Source: Siphonodentalium dalli (lineage: Eukaryota > Mollusca > Scaphopoda > Gadilida > Siphonodentaliidae). Taken from it: DNA of 64,000 bases. The notes beneath the pieces were generated by a model that was given only the letters and a program-made list of their open reading frames with translations, searched no databases and was not told where the DNA came from. Of the stretch, positions 1 through 10,808 are shown in pieces (the stretch's first letter is position 1; each line of letters begins with the position of its first letter). The DNA is taken from assembly GCA_032622095.1 (NCBI GenBank), contig CP136065.1:37236732-37300731 (forward strand), given 5' to 3'. Made by a program: the position numbers and the translations under genes.

Positions 1-1309
1 TTTCTCAGTTATTAACTGTTCCTTAATAACGTATTTCACTGTAGGTGAAGGTCCCAACTCGAATTTCACTATTTAGGTGACTTTGTGAGTGATTTTGCTT
101 CGCGTCTCTTACAATTCAATGTTATTACTTTACTTTAAACATATTTTATTGTAAATTCATTACAACGGGATTGGGGTACAAGTTTTAACAACTTACAATG
201 TCCCTGCTCCCAGATACAATATATATATATGAATTTAACAAGATGACAGAGAAAATATACATGATAAGGTTGCAAATTTGGTCTACAAAAGAGAAGAAAA
301 CTTGTGTTATTGCGATATCGGCTCACATAAGTGAAAAAGCATGCAACTTCGAGTTGGCACCTACACCTACAGCGAATTACATTATAAAGGAACAGATAAT
401 AACTAAGAAATATAATTATTCCCTGCGTTATTTTTTAAGGTTCCCTGTCAAAACTTCAAAAAGTTCCCAGGTTTTGTACTGGTGGAATATGATCTCTACG
501 GGCGTTAGCCATAGTTGAGATTCGTGGCATGATCTACTATAGCAGTAGTTCCGGTTTGTATACAACGCGTGGTATACATCAATAGACATTCAATGGTTGC
601 GATTTGTTGAATAGTTGCGCCTCACCACAGTGGGAGTGGATAACAATACAGATCACACAGCAGCAAACAGTGGTGTGTCATTTCACAATGTATATTGCAC
701 ACCTGAGCGATGCGCTTACAAAGTTATCGGAAAACTTTCCCCATTGTGCTAACGCAGCATCGACTTACAGGTAACTAATTGCGTTGTACGGAGTTGCTTT
801 AACAACAGCGAATACGTGGTTATGAGGGCGTCGGTAGGTTATTAATGCGCTGGTGATCCAGCAGTCGCCTCGTCAATCTTTTTCACCTCCTCTGGATATT
901 TATGACGTCGGCGACTTTTTTCTGCTATGTTTATTCCATCAGCCAACCAGATTAATTAAGATATCATTCATTCTGTCAACAGCTCGCTCGAGTTTTTTCA
1001 CAACTATTTCTGCGTATTATCGTCTACATTTCCCGGCGGAATGTATGGTAGATAGTATATGCGAATAATGCTAGATAAACCTATATCAATAGGCGGTCAG
1101 CACGAACGACAATGAACTATATGATATCCATATACCGGCGTTAATTTCTGGTTGTGCTCAAATTAGAGTTGCAAAACTCTGGGTATAACAAGAGCTACGC
1201 GGCCCGGTGTGCATTTGTGAACTGTACACAAACAAACACTTGCAGTGACACTAAATTGCAGTAACCTCACATATTGAAAATTCTAATAAGAAAAGAGCCA
1301 TACACACTA
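1..1309. other. AT-rich DNA with no recognised gene
   Basis: No reading frame in this stretch has a recognisable domain, and I see no tRNA-like box, long inverted repeat or tandem array. The 106-codon plus-strand frame at 198-518 is low in information and has no family resemblance that I can name. I treat the stretch as non-coding. Confidence 0.5.
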
Positions 1310-1688
1310 AATTCAAAGTTGGTAAATTAACGATAAAAGTAGTTAAATTTTACTACTTTAGGTAGTTCGTATTCATCCCGCTACCTTGGGTGGTTAATTT
1401 TACTACCTGATGGGTAGGTAAAAAATTAAATACCTTTGGTAGTTAAAATAACTACATTCGGTAGTTGAAATAACTACCCCCGGGGGCTATTTTAACTACC
1501 CAACGGGAGGCAAATTTTTAACTACTTTGGGTAGGGGGATGAATACGAACTACCCAGTAGTTAATTTTACTACCTGTGAGTGGTTGGAATTTTAACTACC
1601 TACGGGTAGTTAATCTGATAACTACTATTGGTGGGAAAGTTTTCTACCTAGAATGGTTATTCTAACTATTTTAATTTGTAATTCAAAG
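1310..1688. repeat. TAACTACC/GGTAGTTA degenerate minisatellite with flanking 9-bp direct repeat
   Basis: Between about 1340 and 1640 the motif GGTAGTTAAAATAACTACC and its halves recur in both orientations, so the array is itself palindromic. The word AATTCAAAG occurs exactly at 1310-1318 and at 1680-1688, bracketing the array like a 9-bp target-site duplication. The terminal sequences are only weakly inverted (both hold AAATTAA near the end). A second block of the same motif lies at 21215-21360. Reading: a minisatellite carried inside a short transposon-like unit. The array is clear. Its being a mobile unit is inference. Confidence 0.6.
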
Positions 1689-2519
1689 GTGTCCCATCTA
1701 ACCACTCCAAGCAGCTATTTTACCTCTAAAGATAGTAATGACATGTGGACCACAAAATAAGACAATGCAGAAAATAATTTCAATATTTATTAAAAACAAA
1801 ACATAAATATTTATATATATAGTTCAGAGCATTTGTGCTTTTAGCAAATTGCAATACAAGGTTTCTTACCAGGAATAAGTACATTAGCCTGCACAAAACA
1901 ATGTCAATTTTGTGAAAATCGATGGATTCTAATAGTTGAAAATTTGACCCAATGCCAGGGAATCTCATCAGACTTCAAATGTCTTAAAAGGACACTAAAA
2001 CTTATTTCATCCAAATTGATTATATAACCAAAATGGTTGTTGCAATCTGATTTGTCAATTTTTTTAAAACAGCGATAAACTGAAATGGAGTGTCATTTGA
2101 CCTCAGACGTCTTTAAAAATCAAAAATGAGCAATAAAGAGCGTTCCTTTAAACATATGTAGCAAAATTGGACAAAAGTAAAACTAGTAATGCATGGTTAA
2201 TATTTTGGATAGGTGCTGTGGGCATCAAATTATTTATAAATGGGCTACTAATCAGCAATAAAGAGCTTTATTATATTCTTAAAACATAGATGTAACTTTG
2301 TCAGGAGTTATATTTCAGCTGCTGTTTATCCCAGATACTTAATTATTTAAATGACTTGAAGGGTCGCAAATAACGCATTCTTAACATGAGCACTGATGCT
2401 ACCCAGCTAAGGTTGTGCATAAAAAATTGCCCTAGGTCAAGTTATTTTTGGTTGCTCATATTAGAGTGAATCTGTTTTACCAAGAATCAATAAATTTATG
2501 TATATATAAAAAAAATGGA
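1689..2519. other. AT-rich DNA with no recognised gene
   Basis: I see no coding signal here. Two short segments near 2120 and 2255 share the phrase GCAATAAAGAGC, which also occurs near 42030 beside a dispersed repeat, so part of this stretch may be old repeat sequence. Confidence 0.4.
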
Positions 2520-2725
2520 AGAACTAAGTGCCATAACTCTGGTAGAAAAGATATCTGACAATCCCTACTTTTGAACTCAAATGAGATATTGTTGTGAAAG
2601 TTTGTTCATGTTATCATGCCAAAGGTCATATATAACATTACAAAACTGATATACTAAGGGCTATAATTCAGGTAAAATAAATCTTCAAACTCAATTGATA
2701 TATTCATGTGAAAGGTCCGCATAAA
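2520..2725 (+). repeat. Two degenerate copies of a CCATAACTCTGG-type dispersed repeat
   Basis: A segment starting CTAAGTGCCATAACTCTGG at about 2525 is followed about 130 bp later by a diverged copy starting CTAAGGGCTATAATTCAGG. Both continue with CTCAAATGAGATATT- and CTCAATTGATATATT-like text and GTGAAAG. Related phrases occur at 9540-9880, 21376-21800 and 31190-31500, which supports one ancient dispersed family. Confidence 0.45.
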
Positions 2726-2910
2726 AAATTACTGGTCTTTCACTGGGTCTCTACTTTATTCCAAAAAAATCACGTATTGCGACGTTTTTATCTATTTTAG
2801 AGATTTTTATTTGTTCAAACATATTTATATATATTAAAAAAATTCACTTTGTGGGCTTTGCAATACTAATGGGAGTGCATGAACTAATGGTTGTATTGTT
2901 TATATGCAGT

Positions 2911-3260
2911 TGTGGACTACACAAGAGTCGATAAATAATTCCAAAGAACATAACATGTTCATGTTCAAAATATTGTTTTATAGCTTTAACCAATAATAAA
3001 AAATACGGAAGCACCCTTCAGACATGATATCAGTCTTCAACCCAGAGAACATTACGGGCATGGAATAGTATCCCTCGTCACAACTGGGCGGAGCCACTCT
3101 CCCGTATCATTCATTACGAGCATCGAGACACCAGGTGCGTGGCATCCGAAATAGTATTGTAGCCTCTTTCATACCATTTCAGTCGAGTAGAGTCACAACA
3201 GCCCTCGCACCTCGCATAGCCATTAGCCAAAAGATAATTTTATAATTTTGTGTAGTCCAC
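2911..3260. mobile_element. Candidate short element with 13-bp terminal inverted repeats
   Basis: TGTGGACTACACAA at 2911-2924 is matched in inverted orientation by TTGTGTAGTCCAC at 3248-3260. The word TATATGCAGT lies directly outside the left end (2901-2910) and recurs at 3272-3281, eleven bases beyond the right end. The interior, about 3050-3230, is more GC-rich than its surroundings and has no open frame. It may be a short non-autonomous transposon. The offset of the right-hand direct repeat is unexplained. Confidence 0.35.
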
Positions 3261-3510
3261 TTGAGGTATCGTTATATGCAGTGAAAGAATATATTAATCA
3301 CCAAATTTGCCAAAATTGCCTTAGATAATGTTCGGCTTACAAGGAAAAATACTTGGCATCACCATTTTTTGTATGGGTATCACGTAAATCCACAAAAGCA
3401 AAGAGTATAGACAATCATAATTGAGAACGCTCTTGTGTACTGCTTTTTTAGCCAACAATTGCACATTATTTCATTATATTTAAAATGGATAAAAATAATA
3501 CCCATATAGT

Positions 3511-3642
3511 TTGACGAGATACAAGGCTTATTTTCGCTCGAATGTATAATTCAGCAAATGGGGGAACTTCGCTAAAGCTCGGTTCCCATTTGGAATTTAT
3601 TTACTGAATCATACTCGCGAAAATAAACGATGTATCTCGTCA
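3511..3642. mobile_element. 132-bp foldback MITE
   Basis: The left arm (3511-3557) and right arm (3592-3642) are near-complementary and read TTGACGAGATAC at the outer ends. A second, inner hairpin uses AAATGGGGGAAC and GTTCCCATTT. The whole unit folds into one long stem. This is the usual form of a palindromic MITE. The superfamily cannot be assigned because no clear target duplication is visible. Confidence 0.7.
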
Positions 3643-3649
3643 ACAGTAT

Positions 3650-4345
3650 TTATGGATATTCTATATTTAACCACTCAATCAACTCATCGATGCGATGCCC
3701 GAGAGTGACAACAACTTCCCCCCCTTGTGTCGTCATTCTCTGGGGATCAATTCCACCAAGTACAGAATCGCAAACAAGTACTTGTAAGGGCAATTGAACA
3801 TCATCACCATTATCAAAATGAAACTGTTTCCACATAAATGCGGCCGACCTAACCAGCAAGCGAGTCAGATTGTCAGCGATCATCTGACAGGTAGAGAAAA
3901 CATTCAATACCATATTGGTCAATGACATGGTACCACACGTCATTCGGAATATGTAGCAATGACTGGCAGTCTAACAAAATGTGTTGTAATTCATGTCAGG
4001 AGCATTGATGATATCGGCTAGCTTGTGTGGGTATCGTGCTTTGCTTTCCCAGTATATACCAAAATCAACAAATAAAATCACAAATGTGGCATCAGATTTC
4101 TCCCCAGATGTACCGTTACTAAACTACTGAAATGTGCCAATATTTGGTATAAAACAAAACAATGAGTATGAGGCTCTTGGGTTTGGGAGAAAAATAATCC
4201 ATTATGACCTGGGATGTGGGCATAGAAAAATCTTATCTTCGGGGCCAGCTATTGGGTCCGAACAATCGGTCGAAATATCTTGTCCCTCGGGTGAGATCTT
4301 TCCATCCCCACGCCCCACGTCATGATGGATAATATTATTCTGGTC
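3650..4345 (-). pseudogene. Decayed two-exon coding remnant, product not recognised
   Basis: On the minus strand a frame is open from 4345 to a possible donor (AG|GTCATA) at 4208. After an 85-base candidate intron that ends TTTCAGTAG at 4124, the same kind of protein-like sequence continues from 4123 to 3650. The second block is about 157 codons with one in-frame TAG at 3971-3973. It includes the segments VILFVDFGIYWESKARYPHK and VVVTLGHRIDELIEWLNIEY, which have amino-acid make-up typical of real protein. I do not recognise a family or catalytic motif. The MITE at 3511-3642 lies eight bases from the 3' end and may have truncated it. The frame is seen. The intron and the pseudogene status are inference. 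Confidence 0.4.
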
Positions 4346-5124
4346 TCAACTTAACTTCAGCTGAACACGCACTGCGCCCATAATTTTTTGCATTCAGAAT
4401 TTGTATTTCTGTTAAAGTTACAAAGAGCATATATAGTTAATGAAAATGTCCCTGGATTCTAATCACATGTTCACGGCATGCATGTGTTATCAACTGCTAC
4501 AGATGACCAATCAGCCATGACATGAGGATACACCTGTTGTGTCTTGTCAATACATACGAACGAACAAGTTTTCAATGTGTACATCACCTCCATACACATA
4601 CTTCTTTTACTGGTCAAATCCTATCATTGGCTCTGTATCCAATTATAAGATACACTTTGTAAAAGAATAAATACATGTATCACTTGACTTATCATCTTGC
4701 TGAAATATGATATGTGTTGGGAGAAATAAACAGCGATTGCTTTAACCTCAATCAGTGATGTCACAAAAATTTGGGGAGATAGGTAATGCAGTTTTCGGTC
4801 AAAATGCAAAACCTATCTCAAAACATTGACATGTTACGCTGCACATCAGCAGATAAGCGCATTTATAAAATAGCACGATTGCAGGATATGTTGGCTGACC
4901 AAATGGGCAACCAATTAAATTCATTATTTTGGCAAATGATGAAACCAGTTGCATATGTCCCATTTAACTGTAGATTCAATATCCAAACATTTTCAACGTA
5001 TTATTCAGGTTTCTAAATGTATGCATTCAATATGTGATTACATGGTAATTTCAATTATAATGTCTAAGAACGTTTCATAATTTTATAGCGAACTGCTTGG
5101 TTCAGTAAAACGTTTTTAGTTTAG
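4346..5124. other. No recognised gene
   Basis: AT-rich DNA. Small frames at 4624-4809 and 4786-5016 lack any recognisable feature. No long repeat was seen. Confidence 0.4.
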
Positions 5125-5259
5125 TTGTGGTGGATTGATGGTAACATGGTGTGACATTGACGACTTCGGGTTTATGTTCAACCAATTCGCAAAGCAATGA
5201 GGTTGAACATACACTAGAAGCGGTCAATGTCATGCCATGTTACCGCCAATCCACCACAA
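5125..5259. mobile_element. 135-bp hairpin MITE
   Basis: TTGTGGTGGATTGATGGTAA at the left end pairs with the right end, which reads TTACCGCCAATCCACCACAA. Pairing continues inward through CATGGTGTGACATTGAC on the left and GTCAATGTCATGCCATG on the right, then through GTTCAACC and GGTTGAAC. The loop is about 20 bases. No coding capacity. Confidence 0.65.
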
Positions 5260-5413
5260 TAGCGTATATGTTCTACCAACAGTCCTGGTCATTCACATTA
5301 ATTTGGCACTTATTCCGAAGAATGATCAGCAGAAAATGTCAAAATCTCCTATACCTCTCTCCAACATAAATGACGTCATGAAAAGGCCATCGAGAGACGA
5401 TGGAACGGTCTTG

Positions 5414-5990
5414 GTTTCCGTTATGTTGATGCTCCAGATGTAAACATAGAATATGTTGCGCAACTCTTTGATCAAAGACACGGTTTCTTACTGGGAGCGG
5501 AACATTGAATGATTTTTAACCTGGTCACCATGTTAAGAGAATTTCCTGCAGTACATACACATGTACATAAGTGCAAACTGTGCGATGCTGAACCTTTAAT
5601 TCTTAGTACGAACACCAAACTACACTGACTCAAGCTCAGAATCATTTAGGTGCTTGTTGTGTTGAACTTCTTCTCTGTACTTCCAATGTAGTTCCAAACA
5701 TGTTTCCGTTATGTTGATCATTGATGGCTCCAGATGTAAACATGGGATATGTTGCGCGACTTTCTTACCAACCAAAGATGTGGTTTCTTACTGGAAGCGG
5801 AACATTGTATGACTTTCATCCTAGTCACCATGTTAGAGAATTTCCTGCTATACATACACATGTACATGGATGCAACCTGTGTGTATGATGTTGAGCCTTT
5901 AATTCTTAGTATGAACATCGAATTACACTACCCGAAGCTCAGAGATCGGGATAATATTCTTCTCTGTAGTTCCAATGTAGTTCCAAACAT
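5414..5990. repeat. Tandem duplication, two units of about 288 bp
   Basis: A unit beginning GTTTCCGTTATGTTGAT at 5414 and ending GTTCCAAACAT at 5701 is repeated from 5702 to 5990. The copies share long stretches such as GTTTCTTACTGG and TTTAATTCTTAGTA but differ by many substitutions and small indels, so the duplication is old. The frames are not conserved between copies, which argues against coding. Confidence 0.7.
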
Positions 5991-7860
5991 GTTCCTACCT
6001 GCAAATAAGGGCCAAACGAGATGATGTACATGTACATTAATAAAAGTGTTAATGTAGCTCAGTTTGGACATGAGATATAATTCTCACAGAACATCATGGA
6101 ATGATGAAGGTGGAAATTTCCAGTGATGGATTGAAGCGTATACCTTCGGTTAAGCAGATTCATATATCACACATTGTTCTAGGCCTTTGCCGACCCATTA
6201 CAACAGGATTGGGTGCCCAAAATTGGTTATAACCAAACCGTAATATTCAGAATTTGTCATGTTTTTGTACATTAATTATATTTCGGAAAATGCTCAAAGA
6301 TCTAATTAAATCTAAAACAGCATTGGACGTAACAATAATCAGTGCCATTGTAGCTACATGTACATATAACATTAAATACTAGCAGAGCATTATTTTTGTA
6401 AATATCTGGTGGAATTTCTGAAGATATTTTTGGCATGCCTGCATTATTGATTTGAGTACCTGTACACAAAAACCGATGTGGCTCTATGTCAGGGTTAATG
6501 GAAGAGCTACTGGACATTCGTAAACTAGATGCCAAGATGGTCAAGGGCATAACCCGGGACCATTTAGTTTATGAATGTCCGGTAGCCTACGGTAGCGAGT
6601 CCAATAAGTTATAACCGACTTAAACAGTTTTATAATATGCAAGGAGAAAGTACATTGATCCAATACATGCATAAATTTCAGGCACGTATGGCATTTTTTC
6701 CCTTTCGATCATTTTTTGTACCCACCCACCCCCACCGCCAAATTTGTTTCCATTTTCGGCAGTTTTTTCCGACAATTTTTTGACACCCACCCCCCCTTTT
6801 AACACTAAAACAGAGATTTGCGGGGGGAAATTCACTGTAAACAGCTGTATATGAATTTCTGTGCATACTATTTATCATGGATGTTAACATGGACATGTAA
6901 ATAGGAATGAGTCATTTTTAGGTTATTCGGCCAAAAAAAACATGGCTGCCAGCGGCCATCTTGGATTTCAAAATTTGCAACAAAATACAACACGATAACT
7001 GCCTGCAGTCAGTTTACAGTTAGAATTACATTATTTCTCTCATTCAAAGTGGTTTTGAAGCCCAACTCATTGCCAAAACACTAAAAAACAAGCAGGATTT
7101 TTTTTTTTTAGTTGCGGAAAAAAATGCTTGTTGGTGGCTTTGACCACCCACCCACCCTGGCATACCGGTACTTGTCGAAAAAAAAAATTCACCCCCCCGA
7201 TACATGCTGCTTTTTCTGACAAGGAATTGTATTACATAAACAAGGGCGTTTATAAGCAATATGCTGATGATTGATATTTCTTGAATAGAGATCCCCGTGG
7301 CGTGGGAGTTCGTAGTGCAAACATTGGGAGACATGACCATTCTAGATTACAAAATGACGGTAGGGGTAACAATATCATGAATATAACGAAACATATACAA
7401 TAAATGGTACATGTAATTATTTCTCATTAGATAGTAGCACAAATGATGTGAGCTGTTTTTAAAGCTCATTTGGTTGTGATTTAAGGAACGATTTTTAAGT
7501 TATGACCATTGAAATTTCGTCAAATATATATGCCAAATTTTTTTTTTTCAAAATACGTCTATCCTTTTGTGATATTTCTTTTTGTTCATAATAAGTAGAC
7601 TAATTGGGGTCAGTTAAGTGGATGTTTCGTTTCATTTATCACAATTTTAAATATCATTGATTGATTTTATAGAATATAGCCATTTTCAAGGAATTTTGAC
7701 ACGAGTTTGACCATTTAAAAACAAAATTCTGGGCTTTGCCCCATACACCTCAGAAATTCTGATGTAGAATAGTACACAGAAATAGAAAATCAAAATAGGA
7801 ATTTCTCCATCTCCGGGTGACAGCTACCTCAGCCACAACACGGTCTAATCAGTAAAGATC
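5991..7860. other. Non-coding DNA with C-rich low-complexity tracts
   Basis: I see nothing that looks like a gene. The tracts near 6719-6800 and 7145-7200 are rich in CCCACCCCC-type runs. They produce glycine- and proline-rich shadow frames on both strands that are not proteins. A poly-C run lies at about 8037-8049. Confidence 0.4.
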
Positions 7861-8006
7861 ACTGGCATATGGAGCCTCACATATTATTAATTGATATATA
7901 AGAGAATGCACTGGCTTACAAGGTCATGGTAAATATTGTTAGGCCAATGTATTATCTTGTATTGGCGGGGGAGACTCTTATATAAGAGAATGCATTGGCA
8001 CAGGAT
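7861..8006. mobile_element. Degenerate copies of the GGCCAATGCATTCTC hairpin family
   Basis: At 7936-8006 TTGTTAGGCCAATGTATTAT is followed by a decayed centre and then ATATAAGAGAATGCATTGGC plus ACAGG, which is the outline of the hairpins at 33791-33873 and elsewhere. A second half-copy (ATATAAGAGAATGCACTGGC) lies at about 7896-7916. The stems are broken by substitutions, so these are older copies. Confidence 0.55.
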
Positions 8007-8198
8007 TTTCCCAACTCAATATCATCAAATGATAGACCCCCCCCCCCCTTTACCCTAGATGGGAAGATTCAACAGATCTATCATGTTTGTTGCATAAATT
8101 CGCTCCATTGATAGTAGACCTTGTCTGTGCAAGAATTTGCTGATGATAATGGGATTTGACATGAAAGTCATCTGATACTCAGTATTATCTGGAGAACA

Positions 8199-8723
8199 TT
8201 AAAGGCAAGAGCGGCGTTCGTTGCAGGAATATTTCTATTTGTTCAAATCGCCATCAACGGAAGGAACACCAAAATACAAACAGTTCCGCTCATATGCCAA
8301 ACATAATCAGAGCGTAAATATAACATTGTCGTCAAGACGTACGATGGTGTACAAAAACAAGAACCTGCTTGTGTTACAGCAGTTGTGCTTCTGTTTACAC
8401 AACACAACGTAATTTATTGGTTAATCACACAAAAATTATATAAACGCTCTTTATTATTTCCATATCGGGAAAAGAGTAACAAATAACGCTCTTTATGTTT
8501 ACCATATCCGGATCTAAACAAAAGTCAGAAAACGTAGCTTTTTTTGCTTCTGTTTACATAACAAGGGGAAAACATTTACAATAGCATACTGTTTTTGCCA
8601 TATTTCTGATTGGGATAAGAACAAAGTCTGTCTATATTTTACTATTATTTCTGTTTATGGTGGTTTTTGACCGAGGTGAATATTTAAACAGCAAACCCAC
8701 CTCCAAGGCCGCCCATATCTTCA
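8199..8723 (+). mobile_element. TTAA-flanked non-autonomous element, copy 1 of 3
   Basis: Starts at TTAA (8199-8202) followed by AGGCAAGAGCGGCG and ends near GGCCGCCCATATCT with a mutated TTAA. Two further copies on the same strand, at 37138-37637 and 41423-41946, have intact TTAA at both ends and inverted termini of the form AG(A/G)CACG-GCGG. The interior repeats the phrase AACGCTCTTTAT twice. No open frame. TTAA duplications are known for the piggyBac and Kolobok superfamilies. The purine start fits Kolobok better. The superfamily call is inference. Confidence 0.6.
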
Positions 8724-9349
8724 ACTCTTTCTATACCGGTACTTATGTATTTTCCCTAAGTTATGAAAGAGACCGAATATATATGATATAGAGATAATGA
8801 AATCATATATAATCATATATATATACTGCATCCAATTTGGGTTGATATGGGTGACTTTCATGTAGTTTTGTGGTTATGAGACCACATGCATGCCTTGTTA
8901 TTGGCCCCCTGATTTCTGCTCTGTTGTCTTTAAATTTTTTTATATCTTTTGCAACATGGGTGCCACCAGGATATCTCCAGATTATAATACCGGGCTGACT
9001 ATTGCAGATCTCCCCAATGGGTGCAGCTAACCCTCATGGACAAGGGGTTGTATCCCCTCCCTGACGAGATCAAACCCTGTTTTCCAATGAGATCTAATAT
9101 TGACAATTTCTCATCATCAGTGATGAATGCAAGACCACCCTCTTGGGACGGGGCATCAGAGTGGGACGTGGGCTGGTTATGCATGGGTCTTAATCCCACC
9201 AACTGCAGTCAAACATCACTCAACATTTAGTTGGAAACTTTATACCAAAAATAGGTTGAAATTGTGGTCATAGATTTTCCAACAATTTATTAGTGACATA
9301 CACAGCTGACATACATGTATATTCCTTTCAAATTGCAAATCGTCTCACT
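8724..9349. other. No recognised gene
   Basis: Holds short AT-dinucleotide runs near 8780-8825 and small overlapping frames on both strands at 8999-9230 that have no recognisable domain. Confidence 0.35.
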
Positions 9350-9512
9350 GCGTGTATAAACCACCGACCCCCCGGAAAGCAACTGACAAACTTGCCCAGA
9401 TACATGATTCCAGTCACTCTACCTATGACGGGGTTCGAACCAGCTTCGTCGGCACTGGACAGAGTAATGCACCTGGCACTCTACCGACTGTACCACCGGG
9501 AGCCCCTGAGTT
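9350..9512 (-). mobile_element. tRNA-derived SINE
   Basis: On the minus strand the unit begins GGGGCTCCCGGTGGTACAGT. This contains an A-box-like stretch ending GGTAGAG, and about 50 bases on comes a B box, GGTTCGAACCCC. The spacing and the two boxes match the RNA polymerase III promoter of a tRNA-derived SINE. The following part (CCCGGAAAGCAACTGACAAA on the plus strand) is repeated in weaker form at 53659-53720 and its palindromic partner. It is not a functional tRNA because the cloverleaf arms do not pair consistently. Confidence 0.6.
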
Positions 9513-9539
9513 ATAATAATGCATAATGTGTTTACGGAT

Positions 9540-9885
9540 GGAACAAGACCGGAAACTCTGGTATGCATTGACAGGCAAAACCTGTGATATGCAGTAATAT
9601 ATGCATATGTCCTTCCCTATCATTCTGGTCTATCACCATACCAAACCAAATCGGAAATTCGACAACAGACACTTATATTGCAAAAACTTTGAACGGACTG
9701 AATTTCATAAAGCCGAACAGGGCCCATAACTCTGGTAGGCATCGATGGTCACAACCCGTGATATTATGCATATTCATTCCCCATTTCTGGTCTGTCACCG
9801 TGCCATAGAGCATCAAAATATGACAACCGACTCCCGAGTTACAATGCAAAATGTTTGTATGGTCGGACGGTCAACAATATACCGG
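9540..9885 (+). repeat. Two diverged tandem units of about 170 bp (CATAACTCTGG family)
   Basis: The phrases ACTCTGGTATGCATTGA, CCTGTGATATGCA and ATTCTGGTCTATCACC in the first unit recur as ACTCTGGTAGGCATCGA, CCCGTGATATTATGCA and TTTCTGGTCTGTCACC in the second, about 175 bases later. Both are related to the degenerate copies at 2520-2725. Confidence 0.55.
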
Positions 9886-9950
9886 TACCTGCCAACTAAT
9901 ATCGGGGGATATAATAACCATACATGTATATCTCTGTGTATACCTAACCA

Positions 9951-10047
9951 AAAACAATTCCCCTCCACCACCACACCTTTGGTGAATAAGACTGAAAAAA
10001 ACAAAACAATTCCCCTCCACCACCCCACCTCGGTGAATAAGACTGAA
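9951..10047. repeat. 52-bp tandem duplication
   Basis: AAAACAATTCCCCTCCACCA begins at 9951 and again at about 10003. Each copy ends GGTGAATAAGACTGAA. Only three or four differences separate the copies. Confidence 0.75.
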
Positions 10048-10152
10048 GAGTTTTTTGGTCATGTACAAATAATTGTGGAACCCCTGACTTGTTTACCACT
10101 ATTTACACTGGCCAGTGTTCTGTCACACACAACACACTCGATATATTAAGGC

Positions 10153-10374
10153 TACAGTAATGCCCTATTAAAGTAATCGACATCTTTAAATAACCAGCAG
10201 AATTATGGGTAACTTTTCAGGATTTAGTAGGAAATATGGCTTGTTGCCATTCATCGGAAAGCTTACGGCGAGAGCTTTCCGATGAAAGGCAACAAGCCAT
10301 ATTCCGACTAAATCCTGAACGTTACCCATAATTCTGCTTTGGTTAAGAGGTTGATTACTTAGGGCATTACTGTA
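10153..10374. mobile_element. 222-bp palindromic MITE with TA target site, Tc1/mariner-like
   Basis: The outer ends read TACAGTAATGCCCTA on the left and GGGCATTACTGTA on the right, so a CAGTAATGCCC terminus is flanked by TA on both sides. The interior from 10198 to 10341 is a near-perfect hairpin with arms of about 70 bp (CAGAATTATGGGTAAC at the base, GGAAAGCT near the tip). The outer 40 bp pair less well. A CAGT terminus with TA duplication is typical of Tc1/mariner MITEs. Confidence 0.75.
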
Positions 10375-10400
10375 TAATGGGGTCTAGGACTATTTGTGAC

Positions 10401-10808
10401 ATACCCCGCTGGACAAAACAAGTGTCCATTGGCACCGCGGTGTATTTGCCGTTCGGCCGCGGTGTCAGAGTTTTGTAAATTGTAACTGCAGTTGAGCACC
10501 GCGGCCGAACGGCAAGTACACCGTGGCCCAACAGCAAGTACACTGCGGCCGAAAGGCAACTACACCGCAGCCGAACGGCATGTACACCGTGGTTAGATTT
10601 CTGGTTTGCATCGTCTTTTTTCAGTTTAATGAACGTACAGTGTACACCGCGGCGCGGCAATTACACCATGGCCGAACGGCAAGTACACCGCGGCCCAACT
10701 GTAGTTAGCCGGTGGAGCCGCGGTGTACTAGTAGTTGCATTTCAGCCACGGTGGCAACGCTAACTGCACCGCGGTTAGGTGGACTCTTGTTTTGTCAAGC
10801 AGGGTATT
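10401..10808. mobile_element. Inverted-repeat element enclosing a GC-rich palindromic minisatellite
   Basis: The left end reads ATACCCCGCTGGACAAAACA and the right end, reversed, reads ATACCCTGCTTGACAAAACA. Similarity continues through AAG(T/A)GTCCA to ACCGCGG, giving inverted repeats of about 40 bp. The interior holds at least eight degenerate copies of a roughly 22-bp unit, CGGCAAGTACACCGCGGCC, in both orientations. It is far more GC-rich than its surroundings. The small frames on both strands are products of the repeat and not proteins. No target duplication could be fixed. Confidence 0.65.

Noticed and set aside
3050-3230. Possible structured small nuclear RNA
   Set aside because: Compared by eye with the conserved parts of spliceosomal RNAs, no convincing match or Sm site was found. 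It is the interior of a short inverted-repeat element.
6620-7340. Glycine-rich and hydrophobic minus-strand frames
   Set aside because: They are produced by C-rich low-complexity tracts and have no domain.
9430-9512. A tRNA gene on the minus strand
   Set aside because: A and B boxes are present, but the acceptor and anticodon arms do not pair and the unit continues into a SINE body.
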